Source: Whitmania pigra (Eukaryota > Annelida > Clitellata > Hirudinida > Haemopidae). From it: a stretch of 64,000 nt of DNA. The stretch is taken from NCBI GenBank assembly GCA_021613335.1, contig JAJTWR010000260.1:1010001-1074000 (forward strand). The letters are read 5' to 3'. A program made the translations under genes and the position numbers. Under the pieces are notes generated by a model, which was not told the DNA's origin, searched no databases, and saw only the letters and a list, made by a program, of their open reading frames with translations. Positions 1 to 11,175 of this stretch are shown here, piece by piece; the stretch's first letter is position 1, and each line of letters starts with the position of its first letter.

Positions 1-1831
1 TAAACGAGAGTTTTAATTTGTTTGACAATTGGTGATTGGTGAGAAAAAAAAGCAATTTATTTGCTCAAATTAACAATCTGACGTGTCGGTCGTCGTGTTA
101 CCATGCCTCGAACAATTTCTACTTTGATTTCCTGAAAAGATTCAGTAGAAATTAAAATTCCAACAAAACACGAAACAGTCCCATGTTCAGATCTCCGAAG
201 AGTCGGCACCATCGTCTCGGGGGATGTGAGGAAATTAAAATTCATCCTCCGTAGGTCTTGAGCAGATCATCGCATTTTCATCAGCCTGAACACTAAAAGC
301 TCGTATTTCACTCGGACTTTAAGTTGCCTGTCACTTTGGAACTCCTTTCAATTCCCGTCCTAAGCCCCAGTTAAGCGGGAGTTTTGTTCAATTTTTGACT
401 CGAAACAACTACTATTCTGCAATGTACATTGAAGCTCGCATGTGATAGCTGAAGAACCAATAAGAGACTGGCCCTTCGTCACGTGATCCACCTGCTAATT
501 GACTCCCATCTGAGACCACCTCTTCAAATCCTTCATTCGCAAAAGTCATGCAAGAACATCTGCATCGTCATTGTATTGATTGATTCATTCATTCATTCAT
601 TTCTCGATCATGTTTCATCTTCAAGTTGTAGTATTGTACGTAAATTGCATCGTTAATTATGCAGCATTTCATCAGTCATATTAATCAAATCAATCGTGCA
701 AGTTAATTACGTTAGTTGTATTTTCAAACGATTCAAACTTTTGTATTTGCCCAATATACAGCTCTCAAAATTGGTAAAGAGAATGTCTGTGTATCGGTTT
801 TAAGAAATAGTCTTATATTCAACTAATATAAAGTTAGTTTCAAAAGACCCGTTCTAATAAATAAATATGACCTTACATTCTTCTTGTGACTGAACAAGAA
901 AAGACTTCAATCACGTCATCACGTCCATAGAAGCCATAGAAGGGACATAATTCATTTCGTCCTGTTGAGCGGCAGAGATGAGCGGATAGGAAAGCAAGAA
1001 GCGAGGCGCTCCATCTTGGGATGTTTTCATTTCCTTCCGCCATCGAGTCTTCTCTCATTTGAATTCAAGGGAGCAACAAGATGGGTGGGTTGATAAAAAA
1101 AAAACTGGATGCTCACAAAAAAAAATGATTAAAACCAAGAAAGGGTGTTCAAGGATCTCTGCTTGTGCGCTTTCTTATCAGACGCGAATAGATAGCAGCA
1201 GTGATTATGGCGGTCGAAATGTTCGTCAAAAAGTCAATGGGAGAGCATAAAAGTTCCAAGCGGCAGTTCCAACCGACAAATGCGGCTTAATGTCTTCATG
1301 CGAGAGATTAGAACCTTCAAGAGTTTCCTCAGTGATTTCGCGGCCAATAATATTGCCTGGGAAAAGAGAAAATGATGGATTGAATTCCATCGATCCATCA
1401 AACGCCATAACCGAGCAACTTTCCCTCTTCATAAAACTAATTATCTCTTTTGAAATATTTCAAAATCTTCGAATAGCCAAATGAAACTCCCATGAATTAT
1501 TTTTTCGAAGCAACCGACTGCTCTAACTTGCTCGGTAAAAACGCAGCCTCGGAAATCTCGAAAATATGATTCCCACGAGGACTAAGAAATGGCCGTGTAG
1601 ATAATAGTTGTAGGAACTTGTTCGTAAGAACTTTTCTTTTTATTATTTATCGCTCCATCCGAGATTTTTTTTTCTTTATGAACACCTCTGAGGTTCACAG
1701 AAATTATTTTGGGGGCGTTCGATTTCATTGGAGAAGTGTTCAGTATCTGATTTCAAAGTTCATGGCGGACTATTGCTGTTGAAGGAGTCTTACATTTTAA
1801 CTTTCTTATTTCTCTGCATTGACCAAAGCAG
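1..1831. other. No recognised gene in 5' flank
   Basis: I find no exon here that I can assign. Short open frames exist but none shows a recognisable domain. The 3' end (about 1790-1831) is a pyrimidine-rich tract ending in CAG and looks like the splice acceptor of the dsRBD gene that follows. Its upstream exons may therefore lie here or left of the window. A short ATTC repeat lies near 585. Confidence 0.5.
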
Positions 1832-2543
1832 AAATTGAAGCACGACGCGGCACACATGTCGGAAAGGAACAGCTTGCAGTGGATTCATCAGCACGTTCCA
1901 TGGCTTTGCACTGACATCAGTGTCCATGGACCGCCACACGCCCCAACTTTCACGGCAGAAATGACTTTAAGAGGACAGGTAATAGAGCCCGATTTTTCAC
2001 AATCTTAAACTTTACCCCATTCTAAATTTAAGAAAATGTTCCATGTTTTACGAGCAGGTATTTCGGGCTTCAGCGTCGACGAAGAAAAAGGCAAAAACGA
2101 CCGTTGCCAGCAAAGTCGTCGCATCTTTATCGAGTTTCCAAGTGAAGAAAACCAATTCCTCTTCAAGAGAAGAAGTAAGAGGTGCAGGAAGTCGAAAGAT
2201 GAACAGAAAACGTCCAACTGTTTGGAATGCTGTCTCCATTCTGAACGACATGAGACCTCACATAAAATTTGTTAAATCCACTGTCGATTGTAACGAATCT
2301 CACATTGGCAACAGTTCCGTTGAATTCAATAGGTCTTTGTGCTGCCAACATTTGCAGTCTTCCGATAATTCTAACAACCAAACGCTTCAAAGCACATTCC
2401 CAAAGAGGACCTTAGTAGCCATGACTGTGACAATAGATGGGAAAAATTTTGTAGGTGTTGGTCGCAGTCAGAAATCAGCCAAGCAGCGAGCAGCAAGGCA
2501 GGCATTGAAAGAGATCTTCAGTTTGCAAAATATGTTTACGTGA
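1832..2543 (+). CDS. ADAR2-like protein with two dsRNA-binding domains, no deaminase seen
   Basis: Two exons: 1832-1973 (a possible start ATG at 1856, or an internal exon opened by the CAG acceptor at 1829-1831) and 2058-2543, joined in phase 0 by a GT-AG intron. The first dsRBD spans the junction. It carries the GPPHAPTF segment before and GQVF...STKKKAK after, which matches the ADAR2 first dsRBD pattern (HAPLF, GQVF, TKKKAK). The second dsRBD starts with an ILNDMRP helix and ends with VTIDGKNF, GRSQKSAKQRAA and ALKEIFSL. That last segment resembles the end of ADAR2 dsRBD2. The KKxAK-type lysines that contact dsRNA are present. dsRBD2 has an extra loop of roughly 30 residues, rich in S, N and Q, before its second strand. 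The stop (2541-2543) comes directly after dsRBD2. In ADAR2 the adenosine deaminase domain would follow. INTS11 begins 1.2 kb downstream with no deaminase-like frame between. It may be a dsRBD-only paralogue, or a truncated gene. Upstream exons are unknown. Confidence 0.72.
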
Positions 2544-3708
2544 ATATTCACAGACTTGAAAGAAACCATCATTCGATTTTGTTTATCATTTATTGCATTT
2601 AACGTTCCACGTCGTTAGAGGCTTCATGATTTTTCGAAGTGTCGAAGTGTCTCGTGCTTTTTAAAACTGATTTGAAATGAATGCATCCAGGCACTATAAG
2701 TGATTTAAAGTTTGAAAAGAGTTAAATTTCTTAGCATCGAATTTCGTCGGTTTTTTTTGTCAAGATGCGAAACTTAATCCTGATGAATAGTTCGGGATCA
2801 TGTTGCAAAACTTTCAGTGTTAATGTCTGCACCGACAATTGATGGTTTTGAAAAATTTAATTCAAATCAATATATTTAATTTGGATATATTGTTATTAAT
2901 TTCCCAAATTTGTAAAACAAAAGTAAATTAATTTAAGTAATTACTTTTGAAATTTATTTAATTTCATCCAAGCCCAGAAATCAAGAATCAAACACAAATA
3001 CTTTATTTTATCATTATGGACGATGCAAAGTCTAAATGAATGCGAGTAACTTATTCAACTTTTAATAACCATGGGGTCGCAATAACAAAGCTGCTTTTAC
3101 ACTTTGCCAAGTACGAATATTGCTGAATTTTCAGTTTGAATAAGGCAACTGTACGGATCAGGAAATTTAAATATTAATTTTTGTTCCAAATTGATTTTAC
3201 ATTACATTTAAAAACTTTGATAGTTTGGACTAGCAGTTTATCGTATGGATGTCATTTTTTTTTTGGGGGGGGGGGGGGGGAGGGGGACGGCTTCCCACTG
3301 ATTCCTATTGCCCCCTGACTTTTTGCATAAGGCAAAAAAGATCTAGTTTTGTGAGGATTTTCCTCCCTGGAAAAAGCTGTTCCTGTTTCACACATTGTAA
3401 ATCAGCCCGCAAGAAAAAACCTCTTTCTACCAAGCACACCTTTGATTTTTGGGAGAAGCCAATACATATTTTAAGGTTCCCCAAGATAATATTTTAAGAC
3501 GATTTTTATTTAATAGAATCCACACGTATACATCACAAATGCGTTATATTTGGAAAAGTTTAAAGTGGACATTGTTTGAAATTATTTAAGTTTAATTAAC
3601 AATTTTAATTTTAGTCAACTTTATAGATTTAAACCAAGTTTTCATTAAATTAGGTTTTGAAATCCAGTGCAGCTTTGGGGATTTGTTTACATTACTTAAT
3701 TCGCGGTC
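2544..3708. other. Intergenic, AT-rich, with dispersed repeat and poly-G run
   Basis: There is no coding exon with family similarity. A run of about 16 G (near 3265-3281) is followed by a segment (about 3290-3430) that recurs in diverged form at about 43190-43350, so it is a dispersed repeat. The last part before 3709 should contain the INTS11 promoter, but I see no clear TATA box. Confidence 0.5.
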
Positions 3709-6700
3709 ATGTCCGAAATAAATGTAATCCCGCTAGGTTAAAAATTTAATCTTTTAAATTGCTTTGAATATCATAAGCATATTCTTATTAGAATGGTATT
3801 TGGAAATATTTGGAAATATATGGGATATGTGGAGCACGAATGTTCAGTTTGCTTCAAATCTTGTTTTTTGCCTTCTAGTGAAGCCATTTCTACTTTTAAT
3901 TATTGTGTGAAAATGGAATGGAACGTATTTATATTTATATTTTGTTAAAAGTTTTAAAAGGTTCTTTGAATTGAACGTGTTTTTTTTTACTCTTTGGCTT
4001 CTCCAGGAGCTGGACAAGGCAAGTTTTTGTTTATTTGAATTTTGACGCTTTAATATTTATTAATTTATTGAAAAGTGAACTATTTTAAAATTAGTAGTGA
4101 GGTCAAAGCACATATTAATCTAACATTCCTATCTTATGAGAGTATATCACCATTCAAATATCGAACATGTACATTACCATTTCTTTAAATTGGATGCTTA
4201 TTTCAGACGTTGGGAGGAGTTGCATTTTGTTGAGGATAGGTGGAAAAAATGTCATGCTGGACTGTGGAATGCACATGGGATTCAATGATGAAGTTAATAC
4301 TTTTACTTTTTTTTTATTTCTTATTACTTTTAATGTTAATCGAGAAACTGATTTTTGTCAAATGGTTTCATTATTCTAGCGAAGGTTTCCAGACTTCTCT
4401 TACATCAACAAGCATGGCTCCCTGACAGAGTTTTTGGATTGTGTGATCATCAGGTATCACTGATTTGTCAGCACTTTGTATTTATTTTTTAATAAACACA
4501 TTTGCAATAAGTTTTCAGTGATTATTAATAACTTGATGTTTATAATCAGTCATTTCCATCTGGATCACTGTGGAGCACTTCCATACATGTCTGAAATTGT
4601 GGGTTATGATGGACCAATATATATGACCAACCCTACTAAGGCCATTTGTCCAATCCTTCTGGTGACTAATGATTTTTAATACAAATTAAATTATTTATTT
4701 TTAAATTCACTCCTTAATCATTTTTCATTATAGTTTCTTATTTTAATTCAATTCAATCCTAGTGGACTTACATGTCTTTAAATTAAATTCCAATTAAAAG
4801 CTGGAATGTAAATCAAACTTACTTTTTTACATTTATTGAATCATTCTTTGACTTTATACTTCAAAGGAGGATTACAGGAAAATTACTGTCGAAAGAAAAG
4901 GCGAGCAAAATTTTTTCACTTCAGAAATGATAAAACTCTGCATGAAGAAGGTTGTCGGAGTCAATTTGAATCAAGTCATCAAGGTTGGTTTGCGTTCTTA
5001 AGCGATTGTGGTTGTAATGTTTATGTGATGATATTATTTATGCAATTGTAATGTTTATGTGATGATATTATTTATACGATTGTAATGTTTATGTGATGAT
5101 ATTATTTATAAGATTGTAATGTTTATGTGATGATATTATTTATACGATAGTAATGTTAGTGTGATGATATTATTTATGTGATTGTAATGTTAACGTGTTG
5201 ATATTTATGATGTGGTTCACTCTCTGGTATATCGATGCAACTCAAACGAAATGGAAAGCTTTATTAACAATAACAAAAAAAGCTATCAAATTAAAAAAAC
5301 TCCAACAGAACTACTCTAGCTAACATTGAGAACTTGCGTGTCAGACACCCCTCTCTATATATAGTCATGCTCCATGTTACGAGCTGATTGGTCCATTTAA
5401 AAAATAAAATGCTGACATCAGCTAGATCAGATGAAGGCACTTGTGGCAATACCATTTTGTCATTATAATTTAATTACATTATCCAGTGTTAAGTGTGATA
5501 TTGGATTCTATTTATATTATAATAATTAAAATGTCATTTTAATAGTTTTGATGATGATGTTAATGTTCTTGTAATAATTAATATACTAACAGTTGCTTAA
5601 CACAGAATGTGTTTAATAATTATTTATATTTTAAAATGTAAGGATGTATATTATGATTTCTTTTAAAACAACTGCTGATGATGCTTGGGTTTTGCCCCTC
5701 ATTTCTTCTTGCAAATAAATTTGCAGGTGGACAACGAACTCACGATAAAGGCTTATTATGCCGGTCACGTGCTCGGGGCTGCCATGTTCCACGTTCAAGT
5801 AGGAAATCAATCCGTCGTTTACACGGTGAGTCGTCTGTGGTTATTTGTTGAAATTTATTTTTGTTTGATTTTGCGTTGTCATGGTAATTATGATCGTTTG
5901 TCATCAATCGTGCTTGTCGATTGTGTTTCATGCAAAAAACTTGCATTTCAATCATTCCAAGACTTGCACTGATTTCATCATTTATCGAATCAATTTTATG
6001 TAGAAAGGTTAAACTTTATGTGTCCAAGCAAGCAATGTGGATCAATGACCCTTTCTTTAATTTGAATTGAAAGCAACCAGTAAGCAACGATATTTAATTG
6101 TCTCTTAAGAAAATAAACTGACTCCACCCACGATGATAGATTTACAAGACTTTTTACATTTCAATTCTGCAAACCAGGATTGCCTCATTGAATTGTTTGA
6201 AATTTTTCGTTCTCCAGGGAGATTACAACATGACTCCAGATCGCCACCTCGGAGCTGCCCTGATCGACAAGTGTCGACCGGACGTCCTCATAACGGAATC
6301 GACGTACGCCACGACCGTCAGGGACTCGAAAAGGTCGAGGGAGAGGGAGTTCCTCAAGAAAGTCCACAACACCGTCGAAAAGGGTGGAAAGGTTGTTTTG
6401 AATGACAATTTACCATTCGAACTTAACAAGCTTTAATATTTGTAAATGTTTGTCTATGTTTGTAATTAATATAATCATTTCATTCTTGTGTTGTATTGAA
6501 GCCTAAATGTTTCTAACTGAATGCACTGACCAGGTGCTCATACCAGTCTTTGCACTGGGAAGGGCTCAAGAGTTGTGCATCCTCCTGGAAACGTACTGGG
6601 ACCAAAAGAACCTGAAAGTTCCAATTTATTTCTCGCTCGGTCTCACCGACAAGGTTTGAAAATCAAGATGAATTTAATCTCGTTGTGTGCTGAAGCTTCC

Positions 6701-9700
6701 ACATAAAAACTTTGTTTTAGACTTTTAACTAATCTACCTTCAGCCATCTTGAAGGCTTATAAGAAGTGTTGTCATAACATAAAGATTTTTAATTGCTGTG
6801 CAGCATGCCTTGACGCGTCGTGTTTACAACCCAGCTTGCACTGCCTCTTGGATGTGGCACCAAACATGTGGCTGAGCATCCCTGACAAACATAAAAAATA
6901 AATTTAACTTACTGATTATAACATTGATTAGTGCAGTGATATTCTGCATTGCTTTATTGTTTCCGCGTTTGTTCGTTGCAGGCCACCAACTTCTACAAAC
7001 TCTTCATCGCTTGGACAAATGAGAAAATAAAAAACACGTTCGTGCAGAGGAACATGTTCGAATTCAAGCACATCTCGGTAGATGATGATGACGACGATCA
7101 TTAATTAATTAATTATTAATTGATGTAACAGCAGTAATTGACCGTCAATTGTTTCAACTTCACAGCCTTTCGACAGGAAGTTGATCGATCATCCGGAGCC
7201 AATGGTGGTGTTCGCCACACCGGGAATGCTGCACGGTGGACTCTCCCTGCACATCTTCAGAAAGTGGTGTACGGACGAACTGAATACGGTGGGATGCAAC
7301 ATTTGTTTGTATTTGTTGTTTGATGCAACATTTGTTTGTATTTGTCGTTTGATGCGACATTTGTTTGTATTTGTCGTTTGATGCGACATTTGTTTGTATT
7401 TGTTGTTTGATGCAACATTTGTTTGTATTGTCGTTTGATGCGACATTTGTTTTGTATTGTCGTTTGATGCGACATTTGTTTGTATTTGTTGTTTGATGCA
7501 ACATTGTTTGTATTTGTCGTTTGATGCGACATTTGTTTGTATTTGTCGTTTGATGCAACATTTGTTTGTATTTGTCGTTTGATGCAACATTTGTTTGTAT
7601 TTGTCGTTTGATGCGACATTTTTTTGTATTTGTCGTTTGATGCAACATTTGTTTGTATTTGTCGTTTGATGCGACATTTGTTTGTATTTGTCGTTTGATG
7701 CAACATTTGTTTGTATTTGTCGTTTGATGCAACATTTGTTTGTATTTGTCGTTTGATGCGACATTTGTTTGTATTTGTCGTTTGATGCAACATTTGTTTG
7801 TATTTGTCGTTTGATGCGACATTTGTTTGTATTTGTCGTTTGATGCGACACCATCTCACCGTCGACGTGACTTCAGATCATCGTGCCGGGATATTGCGTC
7901 AGTGGAACTGCAGGCTGGAAAATTCTGAACGGCCAAAGAAAACTCGAATTTGAAAATCGCCAGACTGTAATTAAAAGTTCCAATTTCTTAGAATTAATTA
8001 AAAGTTAATTAATAATTTTAAATTAGAATCTCAATTCAACTTAACATCATATCTTGCTCAATAAACTTTAATAGTAAATGGCATTGCAACACGCTCACTA
8101 TATTTTAGTGTTCAAGTATTCAACATTTCACTCTGTTGATTGATCCATTTAAGTTAAAATAATTTTTATTAATAAGTTATTATCAATTTATTAATAATTT
8201 GCCATTAATGTATTAATAATTCATGATTAATGACTGAAGGTTGATGTGAAGATGTCAGTACAGTATCTCTCCTTCAGCGCCCATGCAGATGCAAAGGGCA
8301 TTATACAGCTTATAAAACAGTGCTGCCCCAAGAACATTATACTCGTTCATGGTGAAGCCAGCAAAATGGAGTTCTTCATAAAAAATGTTCACTCTGAATT
8401 TGGTAGAATACTTGTTCATTTTTTGTTCAAAATTGCCCTTTTCTCATTTAATTTGTTAATAATAATAATAATAAAAAGGATTATTCTCTAAATATTATTA
8501 GTAATAGTAATAATCTGAGACTTTAATGATATTAAGATCATCATCCAATTGTTTACATAAAATGAACCAATGAAATTAGTAAGCCATATGAAACATTGCT
8601 CTTATTGGTCACTTGAACAGGGATACCATGTTACATGCCTGCCAATGGAGAGTGTGTTAAGATCCCAACTTCTTCGAACATCCCCATCGATGTTTCCGTT
8701 GAACTTCTTAAGAAAACATTCCATAACCATGGTTTGTTGAATTTTTTAGATATAATACATACAATATGTACCAAATATGCAAAGTTGTTAGATTTATATT
8801 CAAAGCATCAATTTTTTTTTTTAAAATAATCTCACTATTAATTTATATCATGTTGCTAGGCAATAATAAATTAGTAAACAGAAAATTGTGTTTTTTGTCT
8901 TTGTTTGATGCTGCGATATGCTGGTGTGCAATATATCTGCCATCATCTATTGACATGACTTGCAACAAGCACTGCTCTTGTTGATGGTGTTGTCACTTTG
9001 AATGTGTCTTGTGAATTTTGATACTTTATTAAATTCTCCATTTACATACAATTTATATAATAATAGAAAAATATTTTTTAATATATTGAATCACAATTGT
9101 TATTAATCCAGATGTTCAGCACGTTGCGACGAAATCAAAGATTATCTCGGGTGCTCTTGTTTTGAAAGACGAGGTAAATTAAATTAATATTAAATTCAGA
9201 GAATTAATATTAAATAATTTTTCTCTCGAGTCATATTGCGTGGTAGTAAGCATAAGTTGTGAGATTGTTGACTGAATGACAGGAAATGCAACTGATGGAA
9301 GCATCGGACGTGCTCAGGGACTACGGCCTGGTCGAACACAGCATCAAATTCACAAGCTCCCTTTCTGTCAACCCTGACAAAGTCACCAACGACATGATGA
9401 ATTCTGTCTTCAAACTCCTTCAAGAGTCAGTTTTACTTAATTGGTTTAAGACCGTACTGATTAATAACTTATCGTGATTAAACCTAGTATTTATTTAGTT
9501 ACTTGTTGAGTATTTATCTTTTCTTTTATTCCACATATAAACCAACTCTGCAAAATTTTCACTATTTACTCGATAATATTTTTCAGGAATTTTTCTGAGT
9601 TGCCCCTGAGCATTGGGGAAGACGAGAGTTTGACTTTATCCGACTCTGTCTTCGTAAAGGTGTCACATGATTCTAAAAAGGCCACACCTGAACTTCTCAT

Positions 9701-10500
9701 TTCTTGGAATCTTCTGGTGAGTACTTTTCATCTAAGTTAAGTTCTTAAGACATACATCACTAAGGACATGAAGTTCTTAAGTTATAAGTTAAGTTCATAA
9801 TCACTAAAGAAATTGATGAGTCAATGAAGTTGTGGACTTTATGTTCAACTGTTATTGTAACTTCATTTATATAGCGCCATATGCATAGCGTCAGAGGCGC
9901 TTCTTGTAACCATTTATATAGTACTCCTTCCCAAGGGCGCTGACGGCAGTGCAGGCTGGGTTTCGAACACGACACATTACGACTGTTGTCATTACCGCCG
10001 TATGCAGGCACGTAACCCATTCGGCTATCCTGCACGCCTGTTATGACTTTTGTTCATGCATAATCTAAGTTTTTGTGAGGAAGCAAACAATCCCAGCCTC
10101 GTGATCACCACCATTCAACAGTTCAATTAACTGGAAAAGCAGTGTTTAACCCAAGTCAAACTTCAACATATATTATTTAGCAAAGTTAATTTTTAAGTAA
10201 TTTCAAAGAACAGCTGAAACTGGACTGCCTGCATTACATTACATTAAATTAAAGATTGTAAGTTGTTACAGTGTAGGATCATGTGACACTACAAGTTTTG
10301 CTCCATAAATAATAGTTGAAGCCAAAATATGTAAATATATAAAACTTGCTGTACAAATTAATTTATTAAAAGTTAAATATTGGTTAGACATTGTTACTGT
10401 GTTTTTACCTGTTATTATTTTGTCATTGTTTGTATATTTTCAGGATGAGGTTCTGGGCAGTCACCTGTGGAAATTGTTGAACTCAACATTTGGAAAATAA
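3709..10500 (+). CDS. INTS11: Integrator complex subunit 11 (RNA endonuclease), complete, 18 exons
   Basis: INTS11 is the metallo-beta-lactamase/beta-CASP endonuclease of the Integrator complex. It cleaves snRNA 3' ends and nascent transcripts in the nucleus and pairs with INTS9. Exons: 3709-3736, 4007-4018, 4207-4292, 4380-4453, 4550-4661, 4867-4983, 5727-5825, 6218-6391, 6534-6653, 6982-7077, 7166-7288, 7877-7966, 8240-8402, 8621-8731, 9112-9173, 9283-9425, 9587-9716, 10444-10500. They total 1797 nt in phase, giving 598 residues, close to the roughly 600 of the human protein. The start is [10 protein letters not shown], aligned to the family N-terminus. The zinc motif SHFHLDHCG is in exon 5, YYAGHVLGA in exon 7, the GDYN motif in exon 8, the ITEST segment in exon 8, the FALGRAQE beta-CASP segment in exon 9, FATPGML in exon 11, SFSAHAD in exon 13 and VHGEA in exon 13. 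All catalytic histidines and aspartates expected in these motifs are present, so the enzyme should be active. An AATAAA lies at 10532. Confidence 0.97.
4007..4018 (+). other. INTS11: 12-nt microexon of INTS11 followed by a GC-AG intron
   Basis: Exon 1 ends in the first base of a Gly codon and exon 3 begins with the last two bases of the Asp codon in the conserved PLGAGQDVG stretch. Only this 12-nt block (GAGCTGGACAAG) supplies the missing AGQ residues in phase. It is preceded by a pyrimidine tract ending in CAG and followed by GCAAGT, the consensus GC-type donor. Confidence 0.85.
5005..5205. repeat. 34-bp minisatellite in INTS11 intron 6
   Basis: There are about five to six direct copies of a 34-bp unit containing TGTAATGTTTATGTGATGAT, with the last copies diverging. 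It lies entirely within an intron and has no coding meaning. Confidence 0.9.
6798..6888 (+). mobile_element. Partial tRNA-derived SINE (family A) in INTS11 intron 9
   Basis: A degraded copy of the family seen complete at 9864-10037. It keeps the B-box region (CGTGTTTACAACCC), the CTTGCACTGCC segment and the AGCATCCCTGAC tail start. The tRNA-like head is missing or mutated. Confidence 0.7.
7289..7855. repeat. 29-bp minisatellite, about 19 copies, INTS11 intron 11
   Basis: Tandem copies of a 29-bp unit (core GTCGTTTGATGCGAC plus a TTTGTTTGTA tract) fill nearly the whole intron between exon 11 and exon 12. The only frequent variation is CG versus TG/CA in the core. Because 29 is not a multiple of three and no unit has a stop on the minus strand, all three minus frames stay open for about 200 codons. 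These frames are artefacts of the repeat, not genes. Confidence 0.97.
9864..10037 (-). mobile_element. tRNA-derived SINE (family A), near full length, INTS11 intron 17
   Basis: Read on the minus strand it starts with a tRNA-like head holding an A box (TAGCCGAATGG) and a B box (GTTCGAAAC), the internal RNA polymerase III promoter. A linker follows, then a tail with GCGCCTCTGACGCTATGCAT and TATATAAAT. The tail matches the 3' end of the LINE at 40.7 kb. Confidence 0.9.
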
Positions 10501-10531
10501 ATTATCCACCTTGTACACTTGCAAAATGTTT

Positions 10532-10537
10532 AATAAA
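10532..10537 (+). terminator. INTS11: INTS11 polyadenylation signal
   Basis: AATAAA lies 32 bases after the INTS11 stop, in an otherwise short AT-rich 3' UTR, with GT-rich sequence downstream. Confidence 0.7.
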
Positions 10538-10625
10538 TTAAACTTTATTGGAAATGATTATTGATACCATCTTCACAGTCATTTGAAATATTATGCCAAT
10601 GGAAATCAAAACGTGTGGTCTATGT

Positions 10626-10795
10626 AGGTGTGCAGGTTGGCCGAATGGGTTACGCGCCTGCATACGATGGTAATGGCAACAGTCGTAATGTGTCGTGTTC
10701 GAAACCCAGCCTGCACTGCCACAAGCGCCCCTGGGAAAACGCTATGCAAATGGTTGAGCGCCCCTGACGCTTACGGAAATCATTTGGAGTTGTTT
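10626..10795 (+). mobile_element. tRNA-derived SINE (family A), just downstream of INTS11
   Basis: Plus-strand copy with A box (TGGCCGAATGG), B box (GTTCGAAAC), the CCTGCACTGCC segment and the GCGCCCCTGACGCTTACG tail. It lies within 130 bp of the INTS11 stop. Confidence 0.88.
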
Positions 10796-11175
10796 TGGCA
10801 AAACATTGGTGAACTCAGCAAGATTAAAGAAACTGGATATTTTTTATGTGATTTTATTGTGCAGTGATATAAATAACTATGCCAACCATATGCTTAGGAA
10901 GTCTGTTTATTACCTTATACTATCCAATGCTAGTTTAAGTCTTTGAACATATTTGAGTGACCTAGTTGTTGAGGAAACATGATTGGTGCTATGTTGCATT
11001 TCCAGAAGTTTAGAGGCAAACTGCTTCGGGGTTCGGAATTTCGCAGCTGAGTGCGTATCTTATGTTTGTTCAAGAAAGATTAACCACAAGTACATTGCGG
11101 CCACAGTTTAATTTTTTTAATAATTTTATATTTGGTAAGGAAGCTGATATTAAAATCACAAAACAGACTCTTCAA

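Noticed and set aside
7160..7859. Three overlapping minus-strand frames of 200-221 codons
   Set aside because: They are produced by the 29-bp intronic minisatellite, which lacks stops on the minus strand in every frame; the same 29-residue pattern recurs in each.
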